From JAKLDO01 sp035354435 (GTDB lineage: Bacteria > UBP6 > UBA1177): a DNA stretch of 10,685 bases. Numbering within the stretch: the first letter of the stretch is position 1; each line of letters begins with the position of its first letter. Shown piece by piece: positions 1 through 7,509 of the stretch. The notes beneath the pieces are model-generated. The model worked only from the letters and a program-made list of their open reading frames with translations, searched no databases and was not told the origin of the DNA. Made by a program: the position numbers and the translations under genes. The DNA lies in the NCBI GenBank assembly GCA_035354435.1, contig DAOQAY010000103.1:1-10685 (forward strand), written 5' to 3'.

Positions 1-363
1 GGCAATCCGACAGGTGACGGAACGCTGAGTGTCACAGGACTTACAGCAGGAACATGGACGGTTACAGCGACAGATGCAAACGGCTGTACAGCATCTACGC
101 AGTTCAATCTGACACAGCCGGAAGAATTGAGATTGACAATTGCATCGCAGACAAATGTTACTGTCAATGGCGGATCGGATGGAGCCGCAAGTGTCAATAC
201 GGCAACAGGCGGAGCCGGCGGATACTCATATAACTGGACACCCGGCAATCCGGCAGGCGACGGAAGTGTCAGTGTGACAGGACTCATTGCAGGAACATGG
301 ACATGCACAGTTACTGATGAGAATTCATGTACAACTTTCAAAAATATTACGATTATTGAACCT
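1..363 (+). repeat. Two tandem SprB-type repeats in the surface-protein gene
   Basis: The translated repeats share the SprB pattern: SQTNVTVNGGSDGAASV, then GG-x-GGYSYNW, GLxAGTW and VTDxNxCT. Bases 1-60 and 244-303 match at 49 of 60 positions by hand alignment, so the copies come from fairly recent duplication. The first copy is cut by the window edge, so more copies probably lie upstream. SprB repeats are known from the gliding adhesin of Flavobacterium and from many other secreted proteins. They do not by themselves show gliding. Confidence 0.85.
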
Positions 364-3300
364 CCGGCAGTTTCTTCAGCAGACACATCATCTGTAACGG
401 CAGGTTCAGCAGTTCTGGGAGGAAATGTGACTGCTGACGGTGGCGGAACAGTGACAGGAAGAGGAGTCGTCTATTCAATTACAGATACAACGCCCGCAAT
501 AGGCGAACCGGGCGTAATCCAGGATGCAAACGGTTCAGGGACAGGTATTTTCAGTAAAACAATTTCAGGACTTGATCCGAATAAAACATATTATTTCCGT
601 GCTTATGCAGTAAACGGTGCAGGAAATACTTACGGCGGGATAAAGAATTTTACAACACTGAAAGGAACCCCGGCAGTTTCCGTATGGCCTGACGCTTCTG
701 ATATCACATACGGTCAGGCACTTTCAGCTTCAACTTTGACTGGCGGTTCGGCATCAGTTGCGGGAATATTCACATTTACAGCACCGGAAACAACGCTTAA
801 TGCAGGAGCCATTCAATCAGTTGATATGACATTTACACCCGACAGCGAAGATTATAACACAGTGGCAGGAACGGTTACTATAAATGTCAATACAGCGGAA
901 CTTACAGCTACAGCTGATGACAAGACCCGTAATTTTGGTGATGCAAATCCGGAATTTACGATGATGTATGAAGGATTTGTAAACGGTGATGATTCTGATG
1001 ACCTTGACACAAAGCCGACAGCATCCTCAGAAGCGGTTATTACTTCACAGGCAGGTGATTACGACATTACAGTTTCAGGCGGAAGTGACAATAACTACAC
1101 CTTCAAATATGTGAAAGGGACACTTACGATAAATGCCATCATTCCTGTTCTTAATACAGCGGCAGTTATTGGCATTACCTCCAAATCGGCTAAATCTGGT
1201 GGAAGCATAACAAGCGATGGCGGTGATTCTATAGCTACAAAAGGTGTCTGCTACAGCGAAAATGAAGATCCTGACACAGATGATTTGTGTGTTAACAGTA
1301 ATGCCATCTCAAATTCATTTACAGCTGTTCTCACAGAGCTTACCCCCGAAACGCTTTATCATGTCAGGGCATATGCGACGAATTCCGCTGGTACGGCATA
1401 TGGAGATCAGGTCAATTTTACGACTTCAGAACTTGGAATGCTGATCCCTGCATCAGAACTTCCACTCGGAGCAGTTGTTTATGACGATACCTGGGAATGG
1501 AATACAAATCCTCTTGAATGGCGTGTCGTTCATACTAATTACGGTGGTGTTGAAAGTGTTACTCTTTCATCCACAAGCGGAATAGGAGGAAGAGCTTTTA
1601 ACAGTGTCTGGGACAACAACTGGAGTGCGGCGAGTTTAAGGACATGGCTGAATAGCGGTTTCATTGCGGATTTTTCACCTGCATTTTTAGATTCACTTCA
1701 GGTAACAGATGTTCCATGGGTTAATACAGCAACCGGCGGCGTTGAAACAGATTATGTATTTATCTCTTCCCGTACTGAACTTGGTGGAATGGCACAACTT
1801 GGTGACGGTACGGTCTTTGACTGGTTTTCTGATCAGGCTACAGCAACGGCAAGAAGAGCTGATGTGGCATCCGGTGTTGATGTGTACTGGACTAGAACGG
1901 GTGCTCTTGGAGAATATGAAGGCATCTGGAGTGACATATCAGCGTACTATATTACTCTTCCTGACGGGAATTTTGTTTCAGGAGCGTGGGTTACCGATGC
2001 TTTCGATGTTATTCCGGCTGTAAATATTTCAGCTGATACGATGTTCGAATTGTTCGAAGGCAAATATCGTCTGTTTATAGCAACTCCTGAAGTGACATGG
2101 AATGCAGCATATATCACTTACGGTCAGGCACTCGGAGAATCTTCGTTGTCTGGAAGTACTGCAAAATATGAAGGGGTCGATGTTGCTGGAATTTTCAGCT
2201 TTGATGATCCCGATGAAGTTCTCAATGCCGGAACAAACGAAAACATTTCTGTAACTTTTACGCCGAATGACCTTGCAACATACAGAGTCGTAACCGGTTT
2301 AGTAACAGTAAATGTAAATAAAGCTATTCCCGTAATTACATGGGATGATCCTGCCGATATGGTTTATGGAACTGCACTTGATGCAACTCAGCTTAATGCG
2401 ACAGCTGATGTAACTGGAACATTTGTATATTTACCATCAGAAGGAACGGTTCTCAATGCAGGACTCATGCAGACACTCGGCGTGGAGTTTACACCGTCTG
2501 ATACGGCGAACTATGAAATTGCAACAGCGCAGGTCATGATAAATGTCGGCACGGTTGAACTTACAGCGACAGCGGATGATAAAGAAAGGAATTATGGCGA
2601 AGCGAATCCGGAATTCACAATCACATACAGCGGTTTTGTAAACGGTGATGATGAAGATGATATAGATACAAAACCGGAAGCATCAACACTAGTTGATGAA
2701 TTATCTCCGGTCGGACCATATGACATCACAGTTTCAGGCGGATCGGATGATAACTACACTTTCAAATATGTTTCCGGGAAACTCACTATTAATGCGAAGG
2801 CACCTGAAATAACAACTGGTGTGGCTGGGAACATAACAACTAGAAAGGCCGATGCCGGTGCTATTATAACAAGTGACGGAGGATCTACAATAACAGCAAA
2901 AGGAATTTGTTACAACACAACAGGAATTCCAAATATAACAGATATCTGTGTGAACGATCTTTCAGTAGATATGTCATTTGTTCTCCAGTTTACTGATCTT
3001 ATGCCGGCAACGCTTTATTATTACAGAGCATATGCAACTAATAGTGTAGAAACTGGTTATGGTGAAACTTTATCATTCACAACAAAAACAGCGATAGAAA
3101 TAACAAGCGGTCAGTCCTTTGTAATTAATGAGAACACAAGTGCAGCAACACTTGCAGGTACAGTTCTTGTGACAGGTGACATATTTGGAGTTTCATTGTT
3201 TTCAATTGTGGCAGGTAATAGCACTGGAGCCTTTAGTATAAATAATAATGGAAAAATATATGTTGCCGATATGTCAAAACTTGATTTTGAAAAAATCTCT

Positions 3301-4311
3301 TCGTTTTTGTTGACGATTTTAGTTTCTGATGATGAAAACAGTGACAGTAAAACTATTGAAATAGTATTGAACAATCTCAATGACAATTCACCTGTTCTTA
3401 GTGATAAATCCTTTACCATAAGTGAGTTTGCAGATGTCGGAACTGTCGCCGGCATAATTATAGCAACAGATGCCGACGGCACTCTTAATCCTATTACATA
3501 TACCATCGTTTCAGGCAACGAAGACGGCGTGTTCACGCTTGGTGTTGATACCGGAATTATCACAATAACAGATAACAGCACTATTGATTACGAAACGACA
3601 CCGCAATATGTTCTTACAATTAAGGCAAGTGATACTAATAATGAAACTGAAGCAACGATCACGATTAATGTTTCAGATGAATCGGGATTGTGTGAAGACC
3701 CTGAAAAAATCACAGAGCTTCCATATACTCATAAAGGCTCGACAACCGGAAGAAGTTCGGATATCACAAGTTATGGTACAGGTTGCGGAGCAGGTGAAAC
3801 TACGGAATATGTATCACCTGACTATATCTACTCACATGATATGAAAACCGGTGATAAAGTTGAGATAACACTCACACCTGCGGAAGGATTTGACGGAGTA
3901 CTTGTTGTTACAGGAACATGCGGAGATAATGAAGCGTGTGCAGCTTATGCAAATGATGTGTCTGTTTCAGCTGTTGAAACAATTATATATGAAGCGACAG
4001 AAGACAGAACAATATTCATAGTTGTTGAAGGTACTGATGGCACATCAGGAGATTATACACTTGAAGTTAAAGAATGGGTCGATGAACCTGATGATGATGT
4101 AATTATTGACGAAGATACAGCTATTGTTGATGATGACATCGTTATTGATGAAGACACAGAGATCATTAATGAAGATAACGAAATCGCTGACGAAGATGCT
4201 TCCGATACTGACCAATCTGATACTGACCAATCCGATACTGATTTAGATTCAGTTGAAAAGGAAGTCTTTGAACTTGGAGGATCAGGTTGCGGCTGTAATA
4301 TAGTTTTTTAA
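1..4311 (+). CDS. Giant modular surface/adhesin-like protein, 5'-truncated by window edge
   Basis: The reading frame is open from base 1, so the TTG at 127 is internal and the true start lies upstream. 1436 codons are visible. Modules in order (nt): SprB repeats 1-126 (partial) and 127-363; FN3-like 364-660; Ig-like 664-891; MBG-type 892-1137; FN3-like 1138-1428; DUF6273-like 1432-2082; Ig-like 2083-2319 and 2320-2550; MBG-type 2551-2796; FN3-like 2797-3087; cadherin 3088-3390 and 3391-3681; Cys-containing PPC-like beta domain 3691-4077; acidic Asp/Glu/Thr linker 4078-4260; tail 4261-4308 ending G-G-S-G-C-G-C-N-I-V-F. The first cadherin domain shows LDFE and LNDNSP calcium-site motifs, the second DYE. 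There is no catalytic motif and no C-terminal membrane helix. An extracellular adhesive or matrix role is inferred from the modules; the ligand is unknown. The signal peptide would lie outside the window. The gene converges on bax with overlapping stops. Confidence 0.93.
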   Translation, partial: GNPTGDGTLSVTGLTAGTWTVTATDANGCTASTQFNLTQPEELRLTIASQTNVTVNGGSDGAASVNTATGGAGGYSYNWTPGNPAGDGSVSVTGLIAGTWTCTVTDENSCTTFKNITIIEPPAVSSADTSSVTAGSAVLGGNVTADGGGTVTGRGVVYSITDTTPAIGEPGVIQDANGSGTGIFSKTISGLDPNKTYYFRAYAVNGAGNTYGGIKNFTTLKGTPAVSVWPDASDITYGQALSASTLTGGSASVAGIFTFTAPETTLNAGAIQSVDMTFTPDSEDYNTVAGTVTINVNTAELTATADDKTRNFGDANPEFTMMYEGFVNGDDSDDLDTKPTASSEAVITSQAGDYDITVSGGSDNNYTFKYVKGTLTINAIIPVLNTAAVIGITSKSAKSGGSITSDGGDSIATKGVCYSENEDPDTDDLCVNSNAISNSFTAVLTELTPETLYHVRAYATNSAGTAYGDQVNFTTSELGMLIPASELPLGAVVYDDTWEWNTNPLEWRVVHTNYGGVESVTLSSTSGIGGRAFNSVWDNNWSAASLRTWLNSGFIADFSPAFLDSLQVTDVPWVNTATGGVETDYVFISSRTELGGMAQLGDGTVFDWFSDQATATARRADVASGVDVYWTRTGALGEYEGIWSDISAYYITLPDGNFVSGAWVTDAFDVIPAVNISADTMFELFEGKYRLFIATPEVTWNAAYITYGQALGESSLSGSTAKYEGVDVAGIFSFDDPDEVLNAGTNENISVTFTPNDLATYRVVTGLVTVNVNKAIPVITWDDPADMVYGTALDATQLNATADVTGTFVYLPSEGTVLNAGLMQTLGVEFTPSDTANYEIATAQVMINVGTVELTATADDKERNYGEANPEFTITYSGFVNGDDEDDIDTKPEASTLVDELSPVGPYDITVSGGSDDNYTFKYVSGKLTINAKAPEITTGVAGNITTRKADAGAIITSDGGSTITAKGICYNTTGIPNITDICVNDLSVDMSFVLQFTDLMPATLYYYRAYATNSVETGYGETLSFTTKTAIEITSGQSFVINENTSAATLAGTVLVTGDIFGVSLFSIVAGNSTGAFSINNNGKIYVADMSKLDFEKISSFLLTILVSDDENSDSKTIEIVLNNLNDNSPVLSDKSFTISEFADVGTVAGIIIATDADGTLNPITYTIVSGNEDGVFTLGVDTGIITITDNSTIDYETTPQYVLTIKASDTNNETEATITINVSDESGLCEDPEKITELPYTHKGSTTGRSSDITSYGTGCGAGETTEYVSPDYIYSHDMKTGDKVEITLTPAEGFDGVLVVTGTCGDNEACAAYANDVSVSAVETIIYEATEDRTIFIVVEGTDGTSGDYTLEVKEWVDEPDDDVIIDEDTAIVDDDIVIDEDTEIINEDNEIADEDASDTDQSDTDQSDTDLDSVEKEVFELGGSGCGCNIVF
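664..3087 (+). repeat. Duplicated Ig-like / MBG-type / FN3-like block flanking a DUF6273-like domain
   Basis: The block Ig-like, MBG-type, FN3-like occurs at 664-1428 and again at 2320-3087. The MBG-type copies are close: both have ELTATADDK, N-(F/Y)-G-(D/E)-ANPEF, GFVNGDD, DTKP, YDITVSGGSD and NYTFKYV. Stretches near 1057-1112 and 2716-2771 are visibly alike at DNA level. Between the blocks lie the DUF6273-like domain (1432-2082) and one extra Ig-like unit (2083-2319). I infer segmental duplication followed by domain insertion, or the reverse order. Confidence 0.75.
4201..4245 (+). repeat. 15-bp in-frame tandem repeat encoding Ser-Asp-Thr-Asp-Gln
   Basis: Units at 4201-4215, 4216-4230 and a partial unit from 4231 are nearly identical, differing by a synonymous C/T in the serine codon. 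The unit length is a multiple of three, so copy-number change would lengthen or shorten the acidic linker without breaking the frame. The repeat sits in the low-complexity Asp/Glu/Thr spacer just before the C-terminal tail. Confidence 0.8.
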
Positions 4312-5186
4312 TTGATATACGGTTGATTAATCTTTTCAACAAATTTGATCTTTTCTGAACTGTCGAATTTAGCATCAAAATAACGATCAAGTCCGAACTT
4401 TGCAATTATCAGCTGAAGCCTTTCAACATATTCATATTCTATTCGGCTGTATTTGACAAACCCCGTAGAAAGCATGGTGTAATTAGTTGGATATTCCCGT
4501 CTGAGATTTCTGAATTTCCTATAGGTTTTATTCCTGTTTAGATTAAGCAGATATGTTGCAATTGAATCAGAAAGAGTTTCGAATTTCTTGATATGTCTTT
4601 CAGTGCCTTTCCAGTTATTCGGTTTCAATCCTTTTGATATATCCTGAGTTGTATGTCCGAAAAGATTGTTAGCTTCAAGTGCAAATCTGCTTGAACCCCA
4701 TCCTGATTCAAGTGCCGCCATTCCAAGAGCTATCGGAACAGGGACCGGTCTTATTCTGTGATCAAGAAAATATCGTATTTTTTCAATTTCATCTTTTGAA
4801 ATTTTTGAAATATCGGTAGTTTTGGGGATAATCCGGTATTTGTAAGCTGTTTTATAGATCAAATCTCTCTCTTTTTCATTCCAACGATCTTTTGAAGCGA
4901 TTTTAAGCACAGTTTCTCTTTCATTTTCTATCTTTTCATTTTCAAGAAGAATCAAAGGTAGAACCGTTTTAATGAAGAACCGTGTCCTTTTTCCACCATG
5001 AATTGATTTTATCTCAACCGGTAATTTATTAATGAAAAGTCTTGGAATAAGAACCGATTTGTAATGATAACCTATCAATTTATGTACAGAATTTATTTCT
5101 TCGAATGTATTGAACGGAATTTTGGAATATGACGGTAATGGAAATATAGCAATTAATAGCCACAAAAAGATCTTTTTTCTTATCAT
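4308..5186 (-). CDS. bax: Bax-like exported glucosaminidase (peptidoglycan hydrolase family)
   Basis: Likely cleaves N-acetylglucosaminyl bonds in peptidoglycan, in the periplasm or envelope; no substrate is shown here. From the ATG at 5186 the protein has 292 residues, near the length of E. coli Bax. It begins MIRKK followed by a hydrophobic stretch ending PLPSYS, a signal peptide. A Bax-specific N-terminal region (VLIPRLFINKLP, FFIKTVLPLIL, NEKIENER) precedes the glucosaminidase core. That core has AALESGWGSSRFA, with the presumed catalytic Glu near residue 160, then NNLFG and YLLNLNRNKTYRKFR. A TTG at 5195 would add three residues but directly abuts the tRNA end, so ATG is preferred. No well-spaced Shine-Dalgarno is visible: an AGG touches the ATG. 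The gene is third behind hpf and tRNA-Arg. Its stop overlaps the opposing surface-protein stop in TTAA. Confidence 0.88.
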   Translation of the reverse strand: MIRKKIFLWLLIAIFPLPSYSKIPFNTFEEINSVHKLIGYHYKSVLIPRLFINKLPVEIKSIHGGKRTRFFIKTVLPLILLENEKIENERETVLKIASKDRWNEKERDLIYKTAYKYRIIPKTTDISKISKDEIEKIRYFLDHRIRPVPVPIALGMAALESGWGSSRFALEANNLFGHTTQDISKGLKPNNWKGTERHIKKFETLSDSIATYLLNLNRNKTYRKFRNLRREYPTNYTMLSTGFVKYSRIEYEYVERLQLIIAKFGLDRYFDAKFDSSEKIKFVEKINQPYIN

Positions 5187-5195
5187 CCTGTACAA

Positions 5196-5272
<77 letters not shown>

Positions 5273-5287
5273 ACTTTTCAAAGGCAG

Positions 5288-5590
5288 CTATACTCTTCTG
5301 GAATGAACCTTCCGGTCTTTTGCCTTGATTATCTGTTTCGTTATTTTGTCAACACATAGATCTATTGAAGCGCTGAATTCCTTGTCGTCAGTCTCACTTG
5401 CGACAAATTCTTCACCGTCATGATTGAGTTTGATCTCAGTAACTTTGAGATTCTTGTCTTTTAGAAAGATAACTTCGATAAGCGTATTGGCTGATACGAG
5501 TTTGGATACTTTTGCTAATTTCTTGGATGCATAATCCTTTAATCCGTCACTGTTTTCGTCAAAACCTCTGAAAGCATAATTAATGTTCAT
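5288..5590 (-). CDS. hpf: Ribosome hibernation promoting factor, short HPF/YfiA family
   Basis: Short-form HPF family protein of 100 residues that binds the 30S decoding region and helps keep idle ribosomes inactive. The fold reads as beta-alpha-beta-beta-beta-alpha: MNINYAFRGF, DENSDGLKDYASKKLAKVSK, then EVIFLKDKNLKVTEIKL, and a basic C-terminal helix (DKITKQIIKAKDRKVHSRRV). No long-form C-terminal dimerisation domain is present, so it resembles the short Gram-negative forms. The start is ATG 5590, not the in-frame ATG at 5602: a strong GGAGGA (5595-5600) sits 4 nt before 5590 and overlaps the upstream ATG. A sigma70-like promoter lies just upstream. It is the first gene ahead of tRNA-Arg and bax. 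Confidence 0.93.
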   Translation of the reverse strand: MNINYAFRGFDENSDGLKDYASKKLAKVSKLVSANTLIEVIFLKDKNLKVTEIKLNHDGEEFVASETDDKEFSASIDLCVDKITKQIIKAKDRKVHSRRV

Positions 5591-5594
5591 AGTA

Positions 5595-5600
5595 TCCTCC
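5595..5600 (-). promoter_or_regulatory. Ribosome binding site that decides the hpf start
   Basis: GGAGGA on the minus strand lies 4 nt before ATG 5590 and overlaps the alternative ATG at 5602. This supports the 100-residue HPF product over a 104-residue one. Confidence 0.85.
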
Positions 5601-5620
5601 ATAATTAATAACGCACAAAG

Positions 5621-5649
5621 AGATTAACACAGTTGGCTGGGTGTGTCAA
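5621..5649 (-). promoter_or_regulatory. Sigma70-like promoter for hpf / tRNA-Arg / bax
   Basis: On the minus strand, TTGACA (5649-5644, full -35 consensus) is followed by exactly 17 bp and TAATCT (5626-5621, -10). Transcription would start near 5614, giving a leader of about 25 nt that carries the hpf ribosome binding site. The promoter lies between the hflX stop (5669) and hpf. It would also drive the tRNA, since no separate tRNA promoter is visible in the 15-nt gap. Confidence 0.75.
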
Positions 5650-5668
5650 TATTTGAACTGCCGGGAAG

Positions 5669-7081
5669 TCATTTGTCCGGGAAAAGGAATGATATGATAA
5701 AGTTGCGTATTTTTAAAATATCTTCACTTTTTAGTGAACTGTAAAAAAAACCGTTAGCCACCGGGTGTTTTATCTTGACCAGATCGCTTTTTGAATAAAG
5801 TGTGATGATATTTTCCCTGGCTATTCCGTTTTCGAGCATAAGGTCTTCAACAAATTTCTTTTTTCTGTTCCATCCTTTTGATGTAGAGTCGACAATGTGC
5901 AGGATGAGGTTTGATGATGCGATATCTGTGAATGTCGAACGGAAGGCTTCAATAATATCTTCCGACATTTCGGAAATAAACCCTACTGTGTCGATCAGGA
6001 ACACTTCTTTCCTGTTAAATGTCATTTTCTGTATCTTCGGGTCAATTGAGCTGAAAAAACGGTTGCTTTCCTCAACAACTTTCCGGTTAAGCAGGGAATT
6101 GAAGAGTGTGGATTTGCCGGCATTTGTATATCCGACAATAGCAACGGTCCTTATCGCACTCTTTTCTCTGAACTTTCTCTGAATCGAAAGTCTTTCTGTT
6201 TCATGTTTGAGATCAATTCTTACAGTTTTTTCTTTATTTTTCAGTATTCTTTTCCTTTCTTCTTCTTTTGTTTCTCCGGGACCTTTAAGTCCGATACCGC
6301 CTTTTATTCTGCTTAATCCCTGGACCTTGTTGCGAAACTGAGCTTTCTCTCTTGCAATGAGTGCTCCTGCAAACTTGAGCTTTCCGCTTGATCCCTGTGC
6401 TCTTGAATTGAATATTGAAATCACGAGGTCTTCTCTTGAAAGCACTTCAAGCCCGGTTGCTTTTTCAAGTTTTGAGAGATTTCCGGCTTTCATTTCAAAA
6501 AAAACGGCAACTGTGTTTATTTTTGAATTGTTTTTAACCCATTCTGATATTGAAGTCAGGATGTTCGTCGAAAAAGCTTTCCCGAAAACCTTTGTTTCAA
6601 TGACAAGATATCCTGCATCTTCAAGAAGTTTTATGCTCTCTGAAATGTAGTCTGTCGTTGAACTTGAAAGAAAAAGCGCAGCAGCGGCAGGCATTTCGGG
6701 ATCTTTTTTCTGTGCGGTACCGGGTTCTTTGAACAGAAAGAAAGGCGATCTTCCAGATTTTACTGAAGAACCGTTCTTGCAGAAATATTCTATCTCAAGC
6801 GGAATTTTCTCTTCGTTATGTGTTACGATTCCTATAAAACTGACAAGCCTGCCATCCATGAAATTTTTAATCTCATTAAGCAGAACAGGTTTATGAGATG
6901 CGATTAACAGACTGTCAAATCTGTTGGAAACCGATAGTGTTTCAAGGTGGTTATAAAGATTCCAGTTAGATGTGAAGGTTTTCTTTTCGATCACATTTCC
7001 CCGGTAAAGCAGAATTATAGCTGATGATGCGAGCGGTTTTTCAATTATGATCCGTAGTATTTGCTCTTTATCAAACAGCAT
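5669..7081 (-). CDS. hflX: HflX-family GTPase, long-N-terminus type
   Basis: HflX proteins are ribosome-associated GTPases that split stalled 70S ribosomes, notably after heat stress. This 470-residue protein has the HflX signature GGIGLKGPGET at 261-271, G1 GYTNAGKST at 317-325 and G3 DTVGF at 364-368. The coiled helical segment typical of the family lies between signature and G1. About 130 N-terminal residues precede the usual HflX N-domain, resembling longer HflX forms in other phyla. Two motifs deviate: switch I, normally TLDPT, reads SIDPK at 345-349, and G4, normally NKxD, reads SKSD at 430-433. Nucleotide binding or hydrolysis may therefore differ. The ATG overlaps the stop of the upstream dciA-like gene in TAATG, and no strong ribosome binding site is visible, so translation is probably coupled. 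Confidence 0.92.
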   Translation of the reverse strand: MLFDKEQILRIIIEKPLASSAIILLYRGNVIEKKTFTSNWNLYNHLETLSVSNRFDSLLIASHKPVLLNEIKNFMDGRLVSFIGIVTHNEEKIPLEIEYFCKNGSSVKSGRSPFFLFKEPGTAQKKDPEMPAAAALFLSSSTTDYISESIKLLEDAGYLVIETKVFGKAFSTNILTSISEWVKNNSKINTVAVFFEMKAGNLSKLEKATGLEVLSREDLVISIFNSRAQGSSGKLKFAGALIAREKAQFRNKVQGLSRIKGGIGLKGPGETKEEERKRILKNKEKTVRIDLKHETERLSIQRKFREKSAIRTVAIVGYTNAGKSTLFNSLLNRKVVEESNRFFSSIDPKIQKMTFNRKEVFLIDTVGFISEMSEDIIEAFRSTFTDIASSNLILHIVDSTSKGWNRKKKFVEDLMLENGIARENIITLYSKSDLVKIKHPVANGFFYSSLKSEDILKIRNFIISFLFPDK

Positions 7082-7509
7082 TATTTCTTTTTCTGCCAGA
7101 TAAGCTCTATTCTTGCCATTGATTCAGCGATGGCAGGGCTTATTCCTTTTGATTCGAGTTCATGCTTTTTCTTGAGGATCTCTTCAGGTGAAAGGTCCGG
7201 AGCTATATTTTCAGGATCTGTTTTGACGGGTTTCTTTTCTTTGAACCTTGTAGTGTCAACTATGAATTTAATATCGGAAATGCCGCTGTTCCTTACAATG
7301 TTGCCGATATTTGATAAAAGCTGGTTTTTGAACCTTACAAATGTTTTTGCAACCATTCCGTTCGGCACGACTATTATGAGCGTTCTGTCTCTGATATCGA
7401 CGGGGATCATGAGTTCCCTGTTGGAAACGCCTGCAATTTCAGTCCAGTTGATTATGAGCTTTAAAATCGTGCTGTGTTCTGAACCGAGTATCTGCGACAC
7501 GCGTTTCAT
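7081..7509 (-). CDS. dciA: DciA-like DUF721 protein
   Basis: The DUF721/DciA family includes proteins that help load the replicative helicase DnaB in bacteria lacking DnaC/DnaI. This 142-residue protein has a DUF721-like region over roughly residues 1-90: an early helix with INWTEIAG, corresponding to the family W-x-x-(I/V)-(V/A)-G motif, then strands around LIIVVPNGMVAKTFVRF, a helix, and a strand ISDIKFIVD. A charged linker and a final helical tail (SPEEILKKKHELESKG onward, ending IWQKKK) follow. ATG 7509 overlaps the folD stop in TGATG. A TTG at 7512 is an alternative start; AGGA at 7520-7523 is 10 nt from the ATG and 7 nt from the TTG. The helicase-loading role is a family inference, and the sequence is divergent. 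Confidence 0.75.
   Translation of the reverse strand: MKRVSQILGSEHSTILKLIINWTEIAGVSNRELMIPVDIRDRTLIIVVPNGMVAKTFVRFKNQLLSNIGNIVRNSGISDIKFIVDTTRFKEKKPVKTDPENIAPDLSPEEILKKKHELESKGISPAIAESMARIELIWQKKK

Noticed and set aside
3111..3581. 156-codon open frame antisense to the cadherin region
   Set aside because: It is a shadow of the surface-protein gene, with no recognisable domain and no credible ribosome binding site.
1..4311. CRISPR or DNA-level short-repeat array
   Set aside because: The repeats are protein-domain length, divergent and in frame, with no regular direct repeats and spacers.
4276..4330. Frameshift that might have removed a membrane anchor from the surface protein
   Set aside because: The sequence after the stop is the end of bax on the other strand, and no frame there encodes a hydrophobic helix with basic residues.
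5661..5683. Two CCGGGAA copies between hflX and hpf as a possible terminator
   Set aside because: They are direct, not inverted, repeats and no T-run follows on the minus strand, so no hairpin terminator is supported.
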